DNA of 64,000 nt from an uncultured Chitinophagaceae bacterium (GCA_937862815.1 CALMED010000005.1:62001-126000), one strand, 5' to 3'; positions 51,700-61,064 are shown, counted from the stretch's first letter. Numbers and translations: made by a program. Notes: generated from the letters alone by a model not told the origin.

Positions 51700-52557
51700 T
51701 TACTGATAAAGGGATCCTGTATTCACCACGGGGGTGGTGGAGCGTTCGCTGCACAGCACCACCATGAGGTTGCTCACCATGGCCGCTTTCTTGTCATCGT
51801 CGAGCTGCACCACGTCTTTCCGACTCAGCTCTTCCAGCGCCATTTCCACCATGCCCACGGCGCCTTCCACAATTTTGCGGCGGGCGGCCAGGATGGCGGT
51901 TGCCTGCTGCCGCTGCAGCATGGCGCCGGCAATTTCGGTGGCATAGGCCAGGTGACTGATGCGGGCTTCAATGACGTGGATGCCGGCCATCTGCAGGCGC
52001 TCCGCCACTTCCTTTTCCAGCATCTCGTTCACCTCGCCGCTGCTGTTGCGCAGGGTGATGCGGGCGTCTTCGTCTTCCAGGTTGTCGTACGAATAAGCGC
52101 TGGCCAGCTTGCGGATGGCAGCTTCGCTCTGCGTTTGCACAAACGACTGATAATTGTCCACATCAAACGCCGCCTTAAACGTATTCTCCACCTTCCACAC
52201 CACAACAGCACCGATCTCGATGGGGTTGCCGTGTTTGTCATTTACCTTGATGGGCTTTACGTCGAGGTTGTTGGCCCGCAGCGAAATCTTCTTCTTGGTA
52301 TAAAACGGGTTGGCCCAGAAAAAGCCGCTGTCCCGGGCGGTGCCCACGTATTTCCCAAACAGCATCATCACCCGGCTGCTGTTGGGTTCAATGGCCAGGA
52401 AGCCGGCCGAAGCCAGCAGGGCGGTCACCAGCAGCAGTACGCCCGTGCCAATGTAAAAGGGACCCTGCAGGGTGACAAAGTAAATGCCGCTGCCGGTGCC
52501 CGCGAAGACAAGCAGGAGGGGCAACCAGCCGGAAAGTAGTCGGGTGTTTTGTTCCAT
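51700..52557 (-). CDS. SPFH/band-7 membrane scaffold protein
   Basis: 285-residue protein. It has two N-terminal hydrophobic segments ([17 protein letters not shown] and [17 protein letters not shown]), then the SPFH domain ([20 protein letters not shown] to about residue 200, with the [21 protein letters not shown] core). A helical tail follows with [27 protein letters not shown] proteins form membrane microdomain cages, often regulating proteases. First gene of the operon with the PH-like membrane protein and the RHH protein. Confidence 0.9.
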   Translation of the reverse strand: MEQNTRLLSGWLPLLLVFAGTGSGIYFVTLQGPFYIGTGVLLLVTALLASAGFLAIEPNSSRVMMLFGKYVGTARDSGFFWANPFYTKKKISLRANNLDVKPIKVNDKHGNPIEIGAVVVWKVENTFKAAFDVDNYQSFVQTQSEAAIRKLASAYSYDNLEDEDARITLRNSSGEVNEMLEKEVAERLQMAGIHVIEARISHLAYATEIAGAMLQRQQATAILAARRKIVEGAVGMVEMALEELSRKDVVQLDDDKKAAMVSNLMVVLCSERSTTPVVNTGSLYQ

Positions 52558-52564
52558 GATATTA

Positions 52565-52578
52565 ATTTGATATCAAAT
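52565..52578. promoter_or_regulatory. 14-bp perfect palindrome ATTTGATATCAAAT, probable operator
   Basis: The palindrome overlaps the -7 element of the SPFH operon and ends 8 bases upstream of its start. A ribbon-helix-helix protein encoded in the same operon could bind it. Confidence 0.5.
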
Positions 52579-52604
52579 ATATGTCAGATTTCCGGAACGG
52601 CCAA
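52574..52604 (-). promoter_or_regulatory. SPFH operon promoter TTG-N20-TATATTTG
   Basis: On the minus strand TTG (52604-52602) is followed after exactly 20 bases by a perfect TATATTTG (52581-52574), 16 bases before the ATG. Confidence 0.75.
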
Positions 52605-52659
52605 GTGATGTAACGGGAGATGCGGTTTGTGCCGGCCCCGCCCGGGGCGCATCCACCCA

Positions 52660-52691
52660 TTTGTAGCGGAAGCCGGACGGCCGTAACTTTA
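52660..52691 (+). promoter_or_regulatory. TerC-gene promoter TTTG-N20-TAACTTTA
   Basis: TTTG at 52660-52663 and TAACTTTA at 52684-52691 with 20-base spacing; the ATG is 55 bases further. It lies back to back with the SPFH promoter. Confidence 0.6.
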
Positions 52692-52746
52692 GCCCGTAAC
52701 CCCGGCAAGCCGGTCGGGTTGCCAAAGTAAACAGCACATAGCCACC

Positions 52747-53451
52747 ATGACAGAAGCCATCATCCCCCTGATCTCCCTCATTGCCCTGGAAGTAATCCTG
52801 GGCATTGACAACATCATTTTCATTTCCATCCTGGCCGATAAGTTGCCCGACAAACAACGGAAGAAACTGCGCTTCTGGGGCATTGGCCTGGCCATGGTGA
52901 TGCGGCTGATCCTGCTGGCCTTTATTTCGTGGATCCTGCAGCTGGACCAGACCCTGTTCCGCCTTTTCGAAACCGACTTCTCGGGCAAGGGACTGATCCT
53001 GATCGGGGGCGGGCTCTTCCTGGTGTACAAGAGCACCAAAGAAATTTACCATAAAACAGAAGTGAGCAAACAGGGGCCGGGTGCTTCCGGCGCCGCCACC
53101 TTCGGCAAGCTGCTGGGGGAAGTGATCCTGCTCGACCTGGTGTTCTCCATTGACTCCATCATCACCGCCGTGGGCATGGTAAAGGAGCTGTGGGTGATGT
53201 ACACGGCTGTAATTGTTACGGTCATCATCATGCTGGTAGCGGCCAAACCCATCAGCGATTTCATCCGCAAGCACCCCTCCTTCAAAATCCTGGCGCTTTG
53301 CTTTTTGATGATGATCGGCGTATCCCTCCTCGCCGAAGGATTCCAGTTTGAAATACCCAAGGGCTACATCTATTTCTCCATGGCGTTCGCCTTTTTGGTG
53401 GATGTGATCCAGATGAAAACGGTGAAGCCGCAGGCACCGGGAGCAGCGTGA
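52747..53451 (+). CDS. TerC/Alx-family membrane protein
   Basis: 234-residue inner-membrane protein with seven helices. The first holds ISLIALEVILGIDNIIFIS with the conserved acidic residues, and the fourth LLGEVILLDLVFSIDSIITAVG repeats the pattern, as in TerC and Alx proteins, which export Mn2+ or protect exported metalloproteins. The closing MAFAFLVDVIQMKT block is typical. Length is normal for the short form. Confidence 0.92.
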   Translation: MTEAIIPLISLIALEVILGIDNIIFISILADKLPDKQRKKLRFWGIGLAMVMRLILLAFISWILQLDQTLFRLFETDFSGKGLILIGGGLFLVYKSTKEIYHKTEVSKQGPGASGAATFGKLLGEVILLDLVFSIDSIITAVGMVKELWVMYTAVIVTVIIMLVAAKPISDFIRKHPSFKILALCFLMMIGVSLLAEGFQFEIPKGYIYFSMAFAFLVDVIQMKTVKPQAPGAA

Positions 53452-53462
53452 GTTGCCCTAAA

Positions 53463-53481
53463 ACTATGTTTTCAACATAGT
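53463..53481. terminator. hairpin after TerC gene
   Basis: ACTATGTT, a 3-base loop and AACATAGT, 11 bp after the TerC stop; no strong T tract, so a weak terminator at most. Confidence 0.4.
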
Positions 53482-53485
53482 GTTG

Positions 53486-53683
53486 GCAACACGGAGATGG
53501 GGAGGTGGGGAGGACACGGAGTGAATTTTTTCAGCAAGTCCACTCCGTGCCCACCGTGTCCCAGTGTTGAAGTGTTGAGTTTTGCAACACGGAGATCAAG
53601 GAGGAGGGGAGAACACGGAGCATATTTTTTCAGCAAGTCTATTCCGTTGGCACTGTGCCTCTTTGCCTCCCTGTTGATCTGCC
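53486..53683. repeat. two tandem copies of a 98-99 bp intergenic repeat
   Basis: Both units begin GCAACACGGAGAT (53486, 53584) and share TTTTTTCAGCAAGTC in the middle. Unit 1 has a perfect inverted repeat CACGGAGT/ACTCCGTG (53515, 53542); unit 2 is partly decayed. The words match the repeat at 33755-33826. The 303-bp gap around them contains no supported gene. Confidence 0.7.
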
Positions 53684-53754
53684 ACCGGGTTCGACAAGTT
53701 GTATTCCGGTCAAGCCGGCACAGACTTTATTGATAACACTAACAACATATAAGC

Positions 53755-54303
53755 ATGAAACCGCTCTCATCCACACAAAAAGAATCGTTGCTGCACATCC
53801 TCCGCAACCGGTTCGAACAGCACCCGGACCGCCACCCCGGTATCAGCTGGAAACAGGTAGCGGCACAGCTGGAAGCGCAGCCACAGAAACTGGCCGCTCT
53901 TCAGCAGATGGAAGCCACCGGTGGCGAACCCGATGTGGTGGACCTGGGAACCGGCACAATTACGTTTGCCGACTGTTGTGTGGAAAGTCCGGCCGGCCGC
54001 CGCAGCCTTTGCTACGACCGCAGGGCCTGGACCGAACGCAAGGAAAACCGCCCGGCGGATAACGTGCTCGACACGGCCGGCCGCATGGGCATCCAACTGC
54101 TGAGCGAAGCGCAGTACCGCCGGCTGCAGGAACAGGTGCCCTGCGACCACAAAACCTCCAGCTGGATCCAGACGCCCGACGCCATCCGTCAGCTGGGCGG
54201 CGCTCTCTTTGGCGACCGTCGTTACGGCCAGGTGTTTACCTACCACAACGGCGCCTCCTCCTACTACGCCGCCCGCGGTTTCCGGGGGATGATGGAGCTG
54301 TAA
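53755..54303 (+). CDS. DUF4256 protein
   Basis: 182-residue cytoplasmic protein of the DUF4256 family: RNRFEQHPDRHPGISW, DTAGRMGIQLLSEAQYRRLQ, SSWIQTPDAIRQLGGALFGD and the ending VFTYHNGASSYYAARGFRG are characteristic. Function unknown; the Tyr/His/Arg-rich end looks like an active or binding site. Stands alone between the repeat cluster and the PhoD-like gene. Confidence 0.88.
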   Translation: MKPLSSTQKESLLHILRNRFEQHPDRHPGISWKQVAAQLEAQPQKLAALQQMEATGGEPDVVDLGTGTITFADCCVESPAGRRSLCYDRRAWTERKENRPADNVLDTAGRMGIQLLSEAQYRRLQEQVPCDHKTSSWIQTPDAIRQLGGALFGDRRYGQVFTYHNGASSYYAARGFRGMMEL

Positions 54304-54386
54304 ACAGGGAGACGGGCCCTGCAGTATCACCTGCCTGTCACCCGATATGCCGTGCAATAAATCCCCTGAATGAATTATTTTTAGGC

Positions 54387-57300
54387 ATGCGTAACATTCC
54401 CTTCGTTCTGTTCGCGCTGCTGACCTTCGGCAGCCTTCCCCTGCAGGCACAGGTGTTCACCGATGTGGCTGCCAACTACGGCGGCAGCTGGAGCAACGGC
54501 TCCAACCAGGGCACCGGCTTCGGGGCCTGGCAGCTCAGCGCCGGCAATAATACCGGCCGCTTTATTGGCAACCCCGCTAATGACGGCATGCAAACTACCG
54601 GCATCGGCACCACCGCCTTCGGGATGTTTGCCACCAGCAGCGTAAACTACTCCACCGCCTACCGCCCTTTTGCACAGGGCCTCGAAATAGGAGACGCTTT
54701 CTCGTTTTACTGGGTCATTAACTGGGATGCCAACACCGGCAGTAAGGGATTTGACCTGCGCAGCGGCAGTACCACCGTGTTCAACATCAACAACCAGGGC
54801 AATGCCCAGATCACGGGCAGCAACGGGCTGGCCAGCTCGGCCTTTGGCATCTTGCCCATGCTGGTAACAGTGGTGCGTATGTCAACCACCCAGTACTTCT
54901 TCAGCATGAGCCGGCGACTCGCCGGAGGGGGCGAGTATACCACCGTATTCAGCAGCAGCAACCCGGTGAACGGGATCAATTTCTACATCGGCGCCCAGGG
55001 CAGCTCCAATGGTGAGCGCAACCTCTACTTCAACCAGCTCCGCATCGAAAAAGGATTGTACCCGAACCCCGTTCCCAATTTTGTACAGTACAAATGGAGC
55101 GGCTCCCTCACGCCCACCTCGGCCAAAGTGAACGCCAAGCTTTCCCTCACCGCCACCAACACCCGGCTGGTGGTGAGTACCAGTCCCACCTTCAGCAACC
55201 CCATCTACAGCCAACCTATCAACGTTACCTCCGCCACCAACTTTGTAGGGTCTTACAGCATCGGCGGACTGACACCCGGCACCGAATATTTTTACGGCAT
55301 CGAATCCAACGGCCTGCTGGACCCGCGCCCAGGCGCCACCGGCCGCTTTAAGACGCCCCTGGAAGGCCCGCATTCTTTTTCATTCACCGCGGGGGCCTGC
55401 AACCTCAACTCCCGCAACCCGGTATGGCAACGCATCCGCGAAAAGGACCCGTTGTTCATGCTGGTGAGCGGCGACCTGCACTACTCCGACCCCAACAGCA
55501 CCAACGTGAACGTGCACCGCATCCCCTACGAAGACCGCGTGCTGAGCATCGAAAACACCCGAACGCTGTTCAACAACGTACCCATCGCCTATGTATGGGA
55601 TGATCACGACTTCTCCGGCGATGATTCCAACGCATCCTCCACCGGCGCCAACAGCGCCAAACAAGCCTACCGCGAATACGTGCCCCATTATCCCTTTGGC
55701 ACCGGCATCACCAGCGGCAACTCCGCCATCTACCAGTCCTTCGTCATCGGGCGGGTGCGCTTCCTCCTCACCGACCTGCGCTCCGAAAAAACCGACGATG
55801 CGGTGATGAGCGCCCAGCAGGTGCAATGGTTCCGCCAGCAATGCCTGGAAGCAAAGGCCCAGCAGCAACTGATCTGCTGGGTGTCGAGCTTCGGCATCAC
55901 TGCCAACAATACCGATGCCTGGGGCGGCACTTCTGCCAACCTCGCACAACGCAACGAACTGTTCAGCTTCCTTGCCGCCAATAACATCGACAACTTATTT
56001 GTGCTATCCGGGGATGCCCATGCCGCCGGTATTGACGACGGCGCCAACACCGACTGCTCCGGTGTGCTCGACACACACACCTGCCCCCGTTTCACCTGCT
56101 CCCTCAATCCCCGCTATCCCCTGCTGCAGGCAGCCGGCCTGTCGAATACGGTTTCCATCAAAGGAATCGTCACCAACATCCTGCCCATGACCGGGCAGGA
56201 CCACCACGGCCAGTACGCCAAAGTGGATGTGACGGATAACGGCAGCGACTCCGTAACGGTTCGTTTCACCGTGTACCGGGTGCACCCCGATACGGGTGTG
56301 GAGTCGGTGCTGGGCACCTACAGTTTCAGCCGCCATCTCGGCGCAGCCAGCAACCGCAGCACACCTGTCACCACCGGCGATAGCTGGAAATACCTCGACA
56401 ACGGCAGCGACCAGGGTACCACCTGGCGGGCCGGCAGCTTCAACGATGCCGGCTGGGCGGAAGGGCCCGCACCCCTGGGCTACGCAATGACGGGACTGCG
56501 TACAACCGTTTCCTTCGGCAGCGATGCCAACAACAAACATATCACCACCTACTTTCGCAAAGCCTTCACCGTTGCGAATGTATGCCGGGTGAAAGCCGCG
56601 TACCTCGAACTGAGTGTGGACGATGGCGCTGTCCTGTATCTCAACAACCGGGAAGTGGGCCGGGCCAACTTCGCAGCCGGCGCTTACAACCACCTCACGC
56701 CCGCCAGTGATGTGGTGACCAACCGGGGGCAGACCTTCCGGTTCTGTATAACCGACACTTCGTTTTTCCGTACCGGCACCAACCTGCTGGCTGTGGAGGT
56801 ACACCAACACGCCGGTAACAGCAGCGACCTGTTTTTCAACCTGCATGTTACGCTCGAAGAAAGCGACGAACCCGTCACCAGCACCACCACTGTTACCGCT
56901 TGTAATGCATTTACCTGGAACGGGCAGACCTACACCGAATCGGGTACCTATTCCTTTGCAACCTTGACGGCGGCGGGGTGCGACAGCCTTGCCCGCCTGC
57001 AACTCACCATCAACCGCGTACCCATTACGGCGCAACCGGCGCCCGTGACGGCGGTGGTGGATGAATCGGCCAGCTTCACCGTAAGTACATCTGCCGGCGG
57101 CGCCACCTTCCGCTGGCAGCGGGATGCAGGCAGCGGCTTTCAGGACCTCGACAATAGCCCCCCGTTCAGTGGCGCAAACACGGCAACACTTACCGTAGCA
57201 CCCCTTACACTCGCCTTCAACAATGATCTGTACCGCTGCGTGGTGACGGCCAGCAGCTGCAGCACGGAATCGGGCAGCGCCCTGTTGCGGGTGAACCTGC

Positions 57301-57569
57301 CCACGCGGGTGGTGGAACGACCCACCGGCTTACCGCTCCGCCTCTACCCCAACCCGGTGCTGGATCAACTGGTGCTGGAAGGTGATCCCCGCCTCGCAGG
57401 ACAGCCCTACCAGATACGGGATGCGCTGGGGCGGCAGGTGCGCAGCGGTCTGCTTACGGCCGCCACCACCACCCTGCAGTTGGAACAACTGCCGGCAGGC
57501 ATCTACACCCTGCACATCGGGCGGCAGGGGGAACAACGGATGCGGTTTGTAAAACAGGGAAATAAGTAA
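54387..57569 (+). CDS. secreted PhoD-like phosphatase with T9SS sorting domain
   Basis: 1060-residue exported protein, signal peptide ending SLPLQAQ. Domains in order: a concanavalin-like domain (about 25-220), a fibronectin-like strand region, a PhoD/metallophosphatase domain (about 330-560, with FTAGACNLNS, VSGDLHYSD, YVWDDHDFSGDDSN and LSGDAHAAG carrying the metal residues), a CBM-like domain (YFRKAFTVANVCRVKAAYLE), a short repeat and an Ig-like domain. A type A T9SS tail (LRLYPNPV...RFVKQ) ends it. It should act outside the cell on phosphodiesters or monoesters. A TATTTTTA element ends 3 bases before the ATG. Confidence 0.88.
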   Translation: MRNIPFVLFALLTFGSLPLQAQVFTDVAANYGGSWSNGSNQGTGFGAWQLSAGNNTGRFIGNPANDGMQTTGIGTTAFGMFATSSVNYSTAYRPFAQGLEIGDAFSFYWVINWDANTGSKGFDLRSGSTTVFNINNQGNAQITGSNGLASSAFGILPMLVTVVRMSTTQYFFSMSRRLAGGGEYTTVFSSSNPVNGINFYIGAQGSSNGERNLYFNQLRIEKGLYPNPVPNFVQYKWSGSLTPTSAKVNAKLSLTATNTRLVVSTSPTFSNPIYSQPINVTSATNFVGSYSIGGLTPGTEYFYGIESNGLLDPRPGATGRFKTPLEGPHSFSFTAGACNLNSRNPVWQRIREKDPLFMLVSGDLHYSDPNSTNVNVHRIPYEDRVLSIENTRTLFNNVPIAYVWDDHDFSGDDSNASSTGANSAKQAYREYVPHYPFGTGITSGNSAIYQSFVIGRVRFLLTDLRSEKTDDAVMSAQQVQWFRQQCLEAKAQQQLICWVSSFGITANNTDAWGGTSANLAQRNELFSFLAANNIDNLFVLSGDAHAAGIDDGANTDCSGVLDTHTCPRFTCSLNPRYPLLQAAGLSNTVSIKGIVTNILPMTGQDHHGQYAKVDVTDNGSDSVTVRFTVYRVHPDTGVESVLGTYSFSRHLGAASNRSTPVTTGDSWKYLDNGSDQGTTWRAGSFNDAGWAEGPAPLGYAMTGLRTTVSFGSDANNKHITTYFRKAFTVANVCRVKAAYLELSVDDGAVLYLNNREVGRANFAAGAYNHLTPASDVVTNRGQTFRFCITDTSFFRTGTNLLAVEVHQHAGNSSDLFFNLHVTLEESDEPVTSTTTVTACNAFTWNGQTYTESGTYSFATLTAAGCDSLARLQLTINRVPITAQPAPVTAVVDESASFTVSTSAGGATFRWQRDAGSGFQDLDNSPPFSGANTATLTVAPLTLAFNNDLYRCVVTASSCSTESGSALLRVNLPTRVVERPTGLPLRLYPNPVLDQLVLEGDPRLAGQPYQIRDALGRQVRSGLLTAATTTLQLEQLPAGIYTLHIGRQGEQRMRFVKQGNK

Positions 57570-57587
57570 GGGGACTGAACGCCGCTC

Positions 57588-58400
57588 TTAGTTGTAGCGC
57601 TCCATCCCGCAATCCGCCTCATCACACAACAGCCGCCGCAGCACGGGATGCCGCAGCAGTTCGGTGTAATCCATCCACCTGCCATCCACCCGCAGGCGGC
57701 GGTACACGAGGCGGATGCCGTGGCTGTAATCCACGTAGGTGTTCACATGCCCGGTGTAGAGTGGTTGTATGGGCCGGCCGTCGGTGCGGTGCCAGCCGTA
57801 TATAGCCACGCGGTTGGGGCGCTGGTCCCGCAGCACGGCCCCACTGATCACCACATCTTTTTTATGACCAGCTACCAGCCCCCTCCGTCCGCGGCGCTGC
57901 CCTTCGAGGATGAGGTGGTGGTGCCACCAGGTGGGGGTACTGTCGCGGTAGGCAAACAACGGCACCGGCTCCAGCCGCACGGCAGCAGCGCGGTAAATAG
58001 CATCCACCAGGGCGCGGGTGGGTAAAAAACAGTCCAGCCGGTCGGCCACCTGCTGGGCCGTTCCCGGCTGCAGGGGGATGCGGGCCCAGTCGGCATCGGT
58101 GCCCACCGCCAGGTAATCGGGCGCCACAAACACAGCAGCCCGGTAGCGGCGCCCGGTGGAGCTGTCGGTAACAGCAAGCCAGATACGTTGAAAGCGCCCC
58201 AGAAAGGAAGGGAGATTGCCGGCCAGCAGTTCCTGCCGGGCCAGGGAATCGGCGCGGGCCGCCGGCCAGGGCGCCACCTGCCGGTAGAAAGCCGAACCGG
58301 AAAGGCTGGAACGGCGTTCGGGTACGGCAATCCGGTGTACGGGCTGGCAGGCAGCCAGGAAAATAAATAAATAACAAAGGTGAAGAACACTTCCTTTCAT
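57588..58400 (-). CDS. conserved lipoprotein of unknown function
   Basis: 270-residue protein; the N-terminus MKGSVLHLCYLFIFLAAC is a lipoprotein signal with Cys18. Notable stretches: YRAAVFVAPDYLAVGTDADW, the polar block PTWWHHHLILEGQRRGRRG, GHKKDVVISG and VDYSHGIRLVYRRLRVDG, the last three looking like an active-site cluster (His, Lys, Asp, Tyr). I have seen similar motifs in unannotated secreted proteins but cannot name a family. The start at 58400 excludes an N-terminal extension that overlaps the DsbD frame. Confidence 0.7.
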   Translation of the reverse strand: MKGSVLHLCYLFIFLAACQPVHRIAVPERRSSLSGSAFYRQVAPWPAARADSLARQELLAGNLPSFLGRFQRIWLAVTDSSTGRRYRAAVFVAPDYLAVGTDADWARIPLQPGTAQQVADRLDCFLPTRALVDAIYRAAAVRLEPVPLFAYRDSTPTWWHHHLILEGQRRGRRGLVAGHKKDVVISGAVLRDQRPNRVAIYGWHRTDGRPIQPLYTGHVNTYVDYSHGIRLVYRRLRVDGRWMDYTELLRHPVLRRLLCDEADCGMERYN

Positions 58401-58428
58401 GCCTGAATGTACAAAACCTCCGCGGCAA

Positions 58429-60381
58429 TTACTGCTGGCGGCGGTAAGCCTCCAGCCCGCATTCCAGCCAGGCTTTAAACTCGCCGGCCGTGGGGGTATA
58501 GCCCTTGGTACGGGTGAGGGCCCGCTCTGCGCCGTCGAGGATGGCGTACTGGGGCTGGGCCACCGCGTTGAAGTTCTCGCTCTGGAAGGTGGCCCACTGG
58601 TCGCCCACGGTGATGATCGCTTTCTTTGCGCCCGTTTTGGTGGTGAAGGTCTGCTGCTGCGCCGATGGCAGCACGCGGCGCTCATCCACGTACAGGCTCA
58701 CCACCACAAACTCCTTGCGCATGAGTTCCGATACGCCGGGGTCGGTCCACACGTTCTCTTCCATGCGCCGGCAGTTCACGCAGGCCCAGCCGGTGAAGTC
58801 AATCAACAGCGGCTTGTTCGTTTGCCGGGCCAGCGCCAGCGCTTCGTCGTAATCCCGCAGGGGTTCCAGCGAATGGTCGCAGTTGACAGGATGTTTGTAC
58901 AGGCTGTAACAGAGCGGCGGCGGGAAGCCGCTGATGAGGCCCAGGTTGGCGGCTTTTGTATTGGTGACACCGGGCAGGAGGTAGATGGTCATGGCGGCAA
59001 AAAGCAGAATGAAGGCCCAGCGCATTTTACCGATGGAGATCTTCTTATCGTCGTGCGGGAAGCGGATCACGCCCAGCAGGTAGAGCACGATGGCAATGCC
59101 AATCACGATCCAGATGGCGAAGAAGGTCTCCCGCTTCAGGAAGCCCCACTGCTCCACGAGGTCGGCGTTGCTGAGAAACTTCACCGCCATGGCCAGCTCC
59201 AGGAAGCCCAGCACCACCTTCACGGTGTTGAGCCAGCCGCCGCTTTTGGGCAGCGACTGCAGCCACTGCGGGAACAGGGCGAAGATGCCGAACGGCAGGG
59301 CCAGTCCCAGCCCAAAGCCGCCCATGCCAAAGGTGAGCTGCCAGGCGCCGCCTTCCTTGGTGAGGGCGCCGGCCAGCAGGGAGCCGAGGATGGGACCGGT
59401 GCAGGAAAACGATACGATGGCCAGGGTGAGGGCCATGAAGAAGATGCCGCTGAAGCTCGAAATGCTGGCCTTGGAATCGGTACCGCTGGCGAAGTTGCCG
59501 GGCAGGGAGATTTCGAAATAGCCGAAGAACGAAATGGCAAACACCACGAAGATGACGAAGAAGAGCAGGTTGAGCCACACGTTGGTGGAAATGTTATTGA
59601 GGATCTCGGGGTTGGTCTGGTCGAGCAGGTGGAACGGGATGCTCAGCAGCAGGTAGATCAGGAAGATGAAGAAGCCGTAGAGCAAGGCCCGGCCAATGGC
59701 CTGCTGCCGGGTGCCGCTGCGCTTGGTGAAAAACGAAACGGTGAGTGGTATCAGCGGAAACACACAGGGCGTGAGCAGGGCAATGAACCCGCCGATAAGT
59801 CCCAGCAGGAAGATGCCCCAAAGGCCCTTGCCTTCGGTACCCTCGTCGCCGCAGCTCACCTGCGGGTTGTTCACGTCAATGCTTTCGATGCGGATGCGGG
59901 CCTGCTGTGATACGCCGCCTTCCAGCGGGGTTTCGAAGGCAAACTCCTGGGCGGGAAGAAACTCGTCGGGGGCTCCGGTGGTGAACACCAGGGTGCCGCG
60001 TAAGTTGGCGGGCACCGGGCCGTTGATGCGGATGCGTTGCCGCAGTTCAACGGATTCCCGGGCAATGATCACCTTTTTTTGGTCGAAAAGAGGATCGGTG
60101 TAAGGAGCGCTTCCCCGCAGCACCTGCAGGGCTTCGGGCTTACCGATGGCGCTGTCGGCAAACAACACCGTGAGCGAGTCGAGTCCTTCGGCATCCTGGG
60201 TAAAGAGGTAAAGAAATTTTCCAGCCGTTATTCTACCGCTGAAGATGAGATCATATTCCTGGGCCGCCAGTTTTTCACTGCGAACCTGCCAGCTCACGGG
60301 CGCGGCCTCCTGCGCAACCAGCGATCCGGAAAACAGGAAGAAAACAACGGGGAGGAGTTGACGTAGAAAAAACAGTCGCAT
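58429..60381 (-). CDS. dsbD: thiol:disulfide interchange protein DsbD
   Basis: 650-residue inner-membrane reductase that carries electrons from cytoplasmic thioredoxin to the periplasm. Signal peptide at 1-24, N-terminal immunoglobulin-like domain (about 30-160), eight-helix CcdA-like core with the paired-Cys regions LTPCVFPLIPLTV and SFSCTGPILGSLL, and a C-terminal thioredoxin domain with WACVNCRRME near residue 530. Follows a stand-alone DsbD-N-like gene by 120 bp. Confidence 0.92.
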   Translation of the reverse strand: MRLFFLRQLLPVVFFLFSGSLVAQEAAPVSWQVRSEKLAAQEYDLIFSGRITAGKFLYLFTQDAEGLDSLTVLFADSAIGKPEALQVLRGSAPYTDPLFDQKKVIIARESVELRQRIRINGPVPANLRGTLVFTTGAPDEFLPAQEFAFETPLEGGVSQQARIRIESIDVNNPQVSCGDEGTEGKGLWGIFLLGLIGGFIALLTPCVFPLIPLTVSFFTKRSGTRQQAIGRALLYGFFIFLIYLLLSIPFHLLDQTNPEILNNISTNVWLNLLFFVIFVVFAISFFGYFEISLPGNFASGTDSKASISSFSGIFFMALTLAIVSFSCTGPILGSLLAGALTKEGGAWQLTFGMGGFGLGLALPFGIFALFPQWLQSLPKSGGWLNTVKVVLGFLELAMAVKFLSNADLVEQWGFLKRETFFAIWIVIGIAIVLYLLGVIRFPHDDKKISIGKMRWAFILLFAAMTIYLLPGVTNTKAANLGLISGFPPPLCYSLYKHPVNCDHSLEPLRDYDEALALARQTNKPLLIDFTGWACVNCRRMEENVWTDPGVSELMRKEFVVVSLYVDERRVLPSAQQQTFTTKTGAKKAIITVGDQWATFQSENFNAVAQPQYAILDGAERALTRTKGYTPTAGEFKAWLECGLEAYRRQQ

Positions 60382-60501
60382 AAGCAGGTAATTGAACGTA
60401 GAGGTGCTTGTCAGGCAGCGCGGTTAATACGGAATCATCCGGAACGGTAACAGGGGTTGCACACCGCACCAATCATGCGCACTCAATCACCTGGCAGCCG
60501 T

Positions 60502-60954
60502 TTACAGGGCAACCGAAAACTTCACTTTATCGGGCGGCAGGCATTGTTTGTCGTCGCACACCATGAACTCCACTTCGCCGCTCACGGTGGTCTTTACCGT
60601 ACCGCGGGTGGTTACCACCTGCACAAATTCCACTTTATCGGAATAAAACCTGGAACGGGAGGCCGTGGCCTTGTCGTACTGGTCGTACAGCTTGCCCACC
60701 TCCTTGGTTTTGTCTACCAGGGTCACCAGCGGGTTCTTCGCAAAGCTGATGGTGGTGGGCAGGGCGATGGCGTCTTCGCTCTGCTGCTGGCTGTAAAGGT
60801 GCCAGCCTTTATCGATGGTGGCGGTGAGGCGCACTTCGTATTTATTGGCCGCCAGTTTTTTGGCGCTGTAGTTCCACTTCACTTTGGTGCCGCTCTGGGC
60901 GGTGGCCAGCAAGCCGGCGAGCAGGAAGACGGCGGTGGTAAAAAGTTGCTTCAT
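60502..60954 (-). CDS. stand-alone DsbD alpha-domain-like protein
   Basis: 150-residue exported protein with signal peptide [20 protein letters not shown]. The mature part is an immunoglobulin-like domain related to the N-terminal domain of DsbD; the pair of cysteines in [12 protein letters not shown] matches the redox CxxxxxC of that domain. It lies directly upstream of dsbD, whose own N-terminal domain lacks a clear pair in this position, so this protein may be the working electron acceptor. Upstream is CATCTTTG (60977-60984). Confidence 0.85.
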   Translation of the reverse strand: MKQLFTTAVFLLAGLLATAQSGTKVKWNYSAKKLAANKYEVRLTATIDKGWHLYSQQQSEDAIALPTTISFAKNPLVTLVDKTKEVGKLYDQYDKATASRSRFYSDKVEFVQVVTTRGTVKTTVSGEVEFMVCDDKQCLPPDKVKFSVAL

Positions 60955-61064
60955 CGTACTGTTTTGAATGGTACTGCAAAGATGCTTCCAAATATCCGGA
61001 GGAAATGTTGCAAAAGTTACAAAACTGTGTCATCCGGCCTTTTCCGGGTGACCAACGGGCTGTT

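Noticed and set aside
58401-58685. N-terminal extension of the unknown lipoprotein
   Set aside because: The sequence is Ser/Pro/Arg-rich and overlaps dsbD in another frame; the lipoprotein signal begins at 58400.
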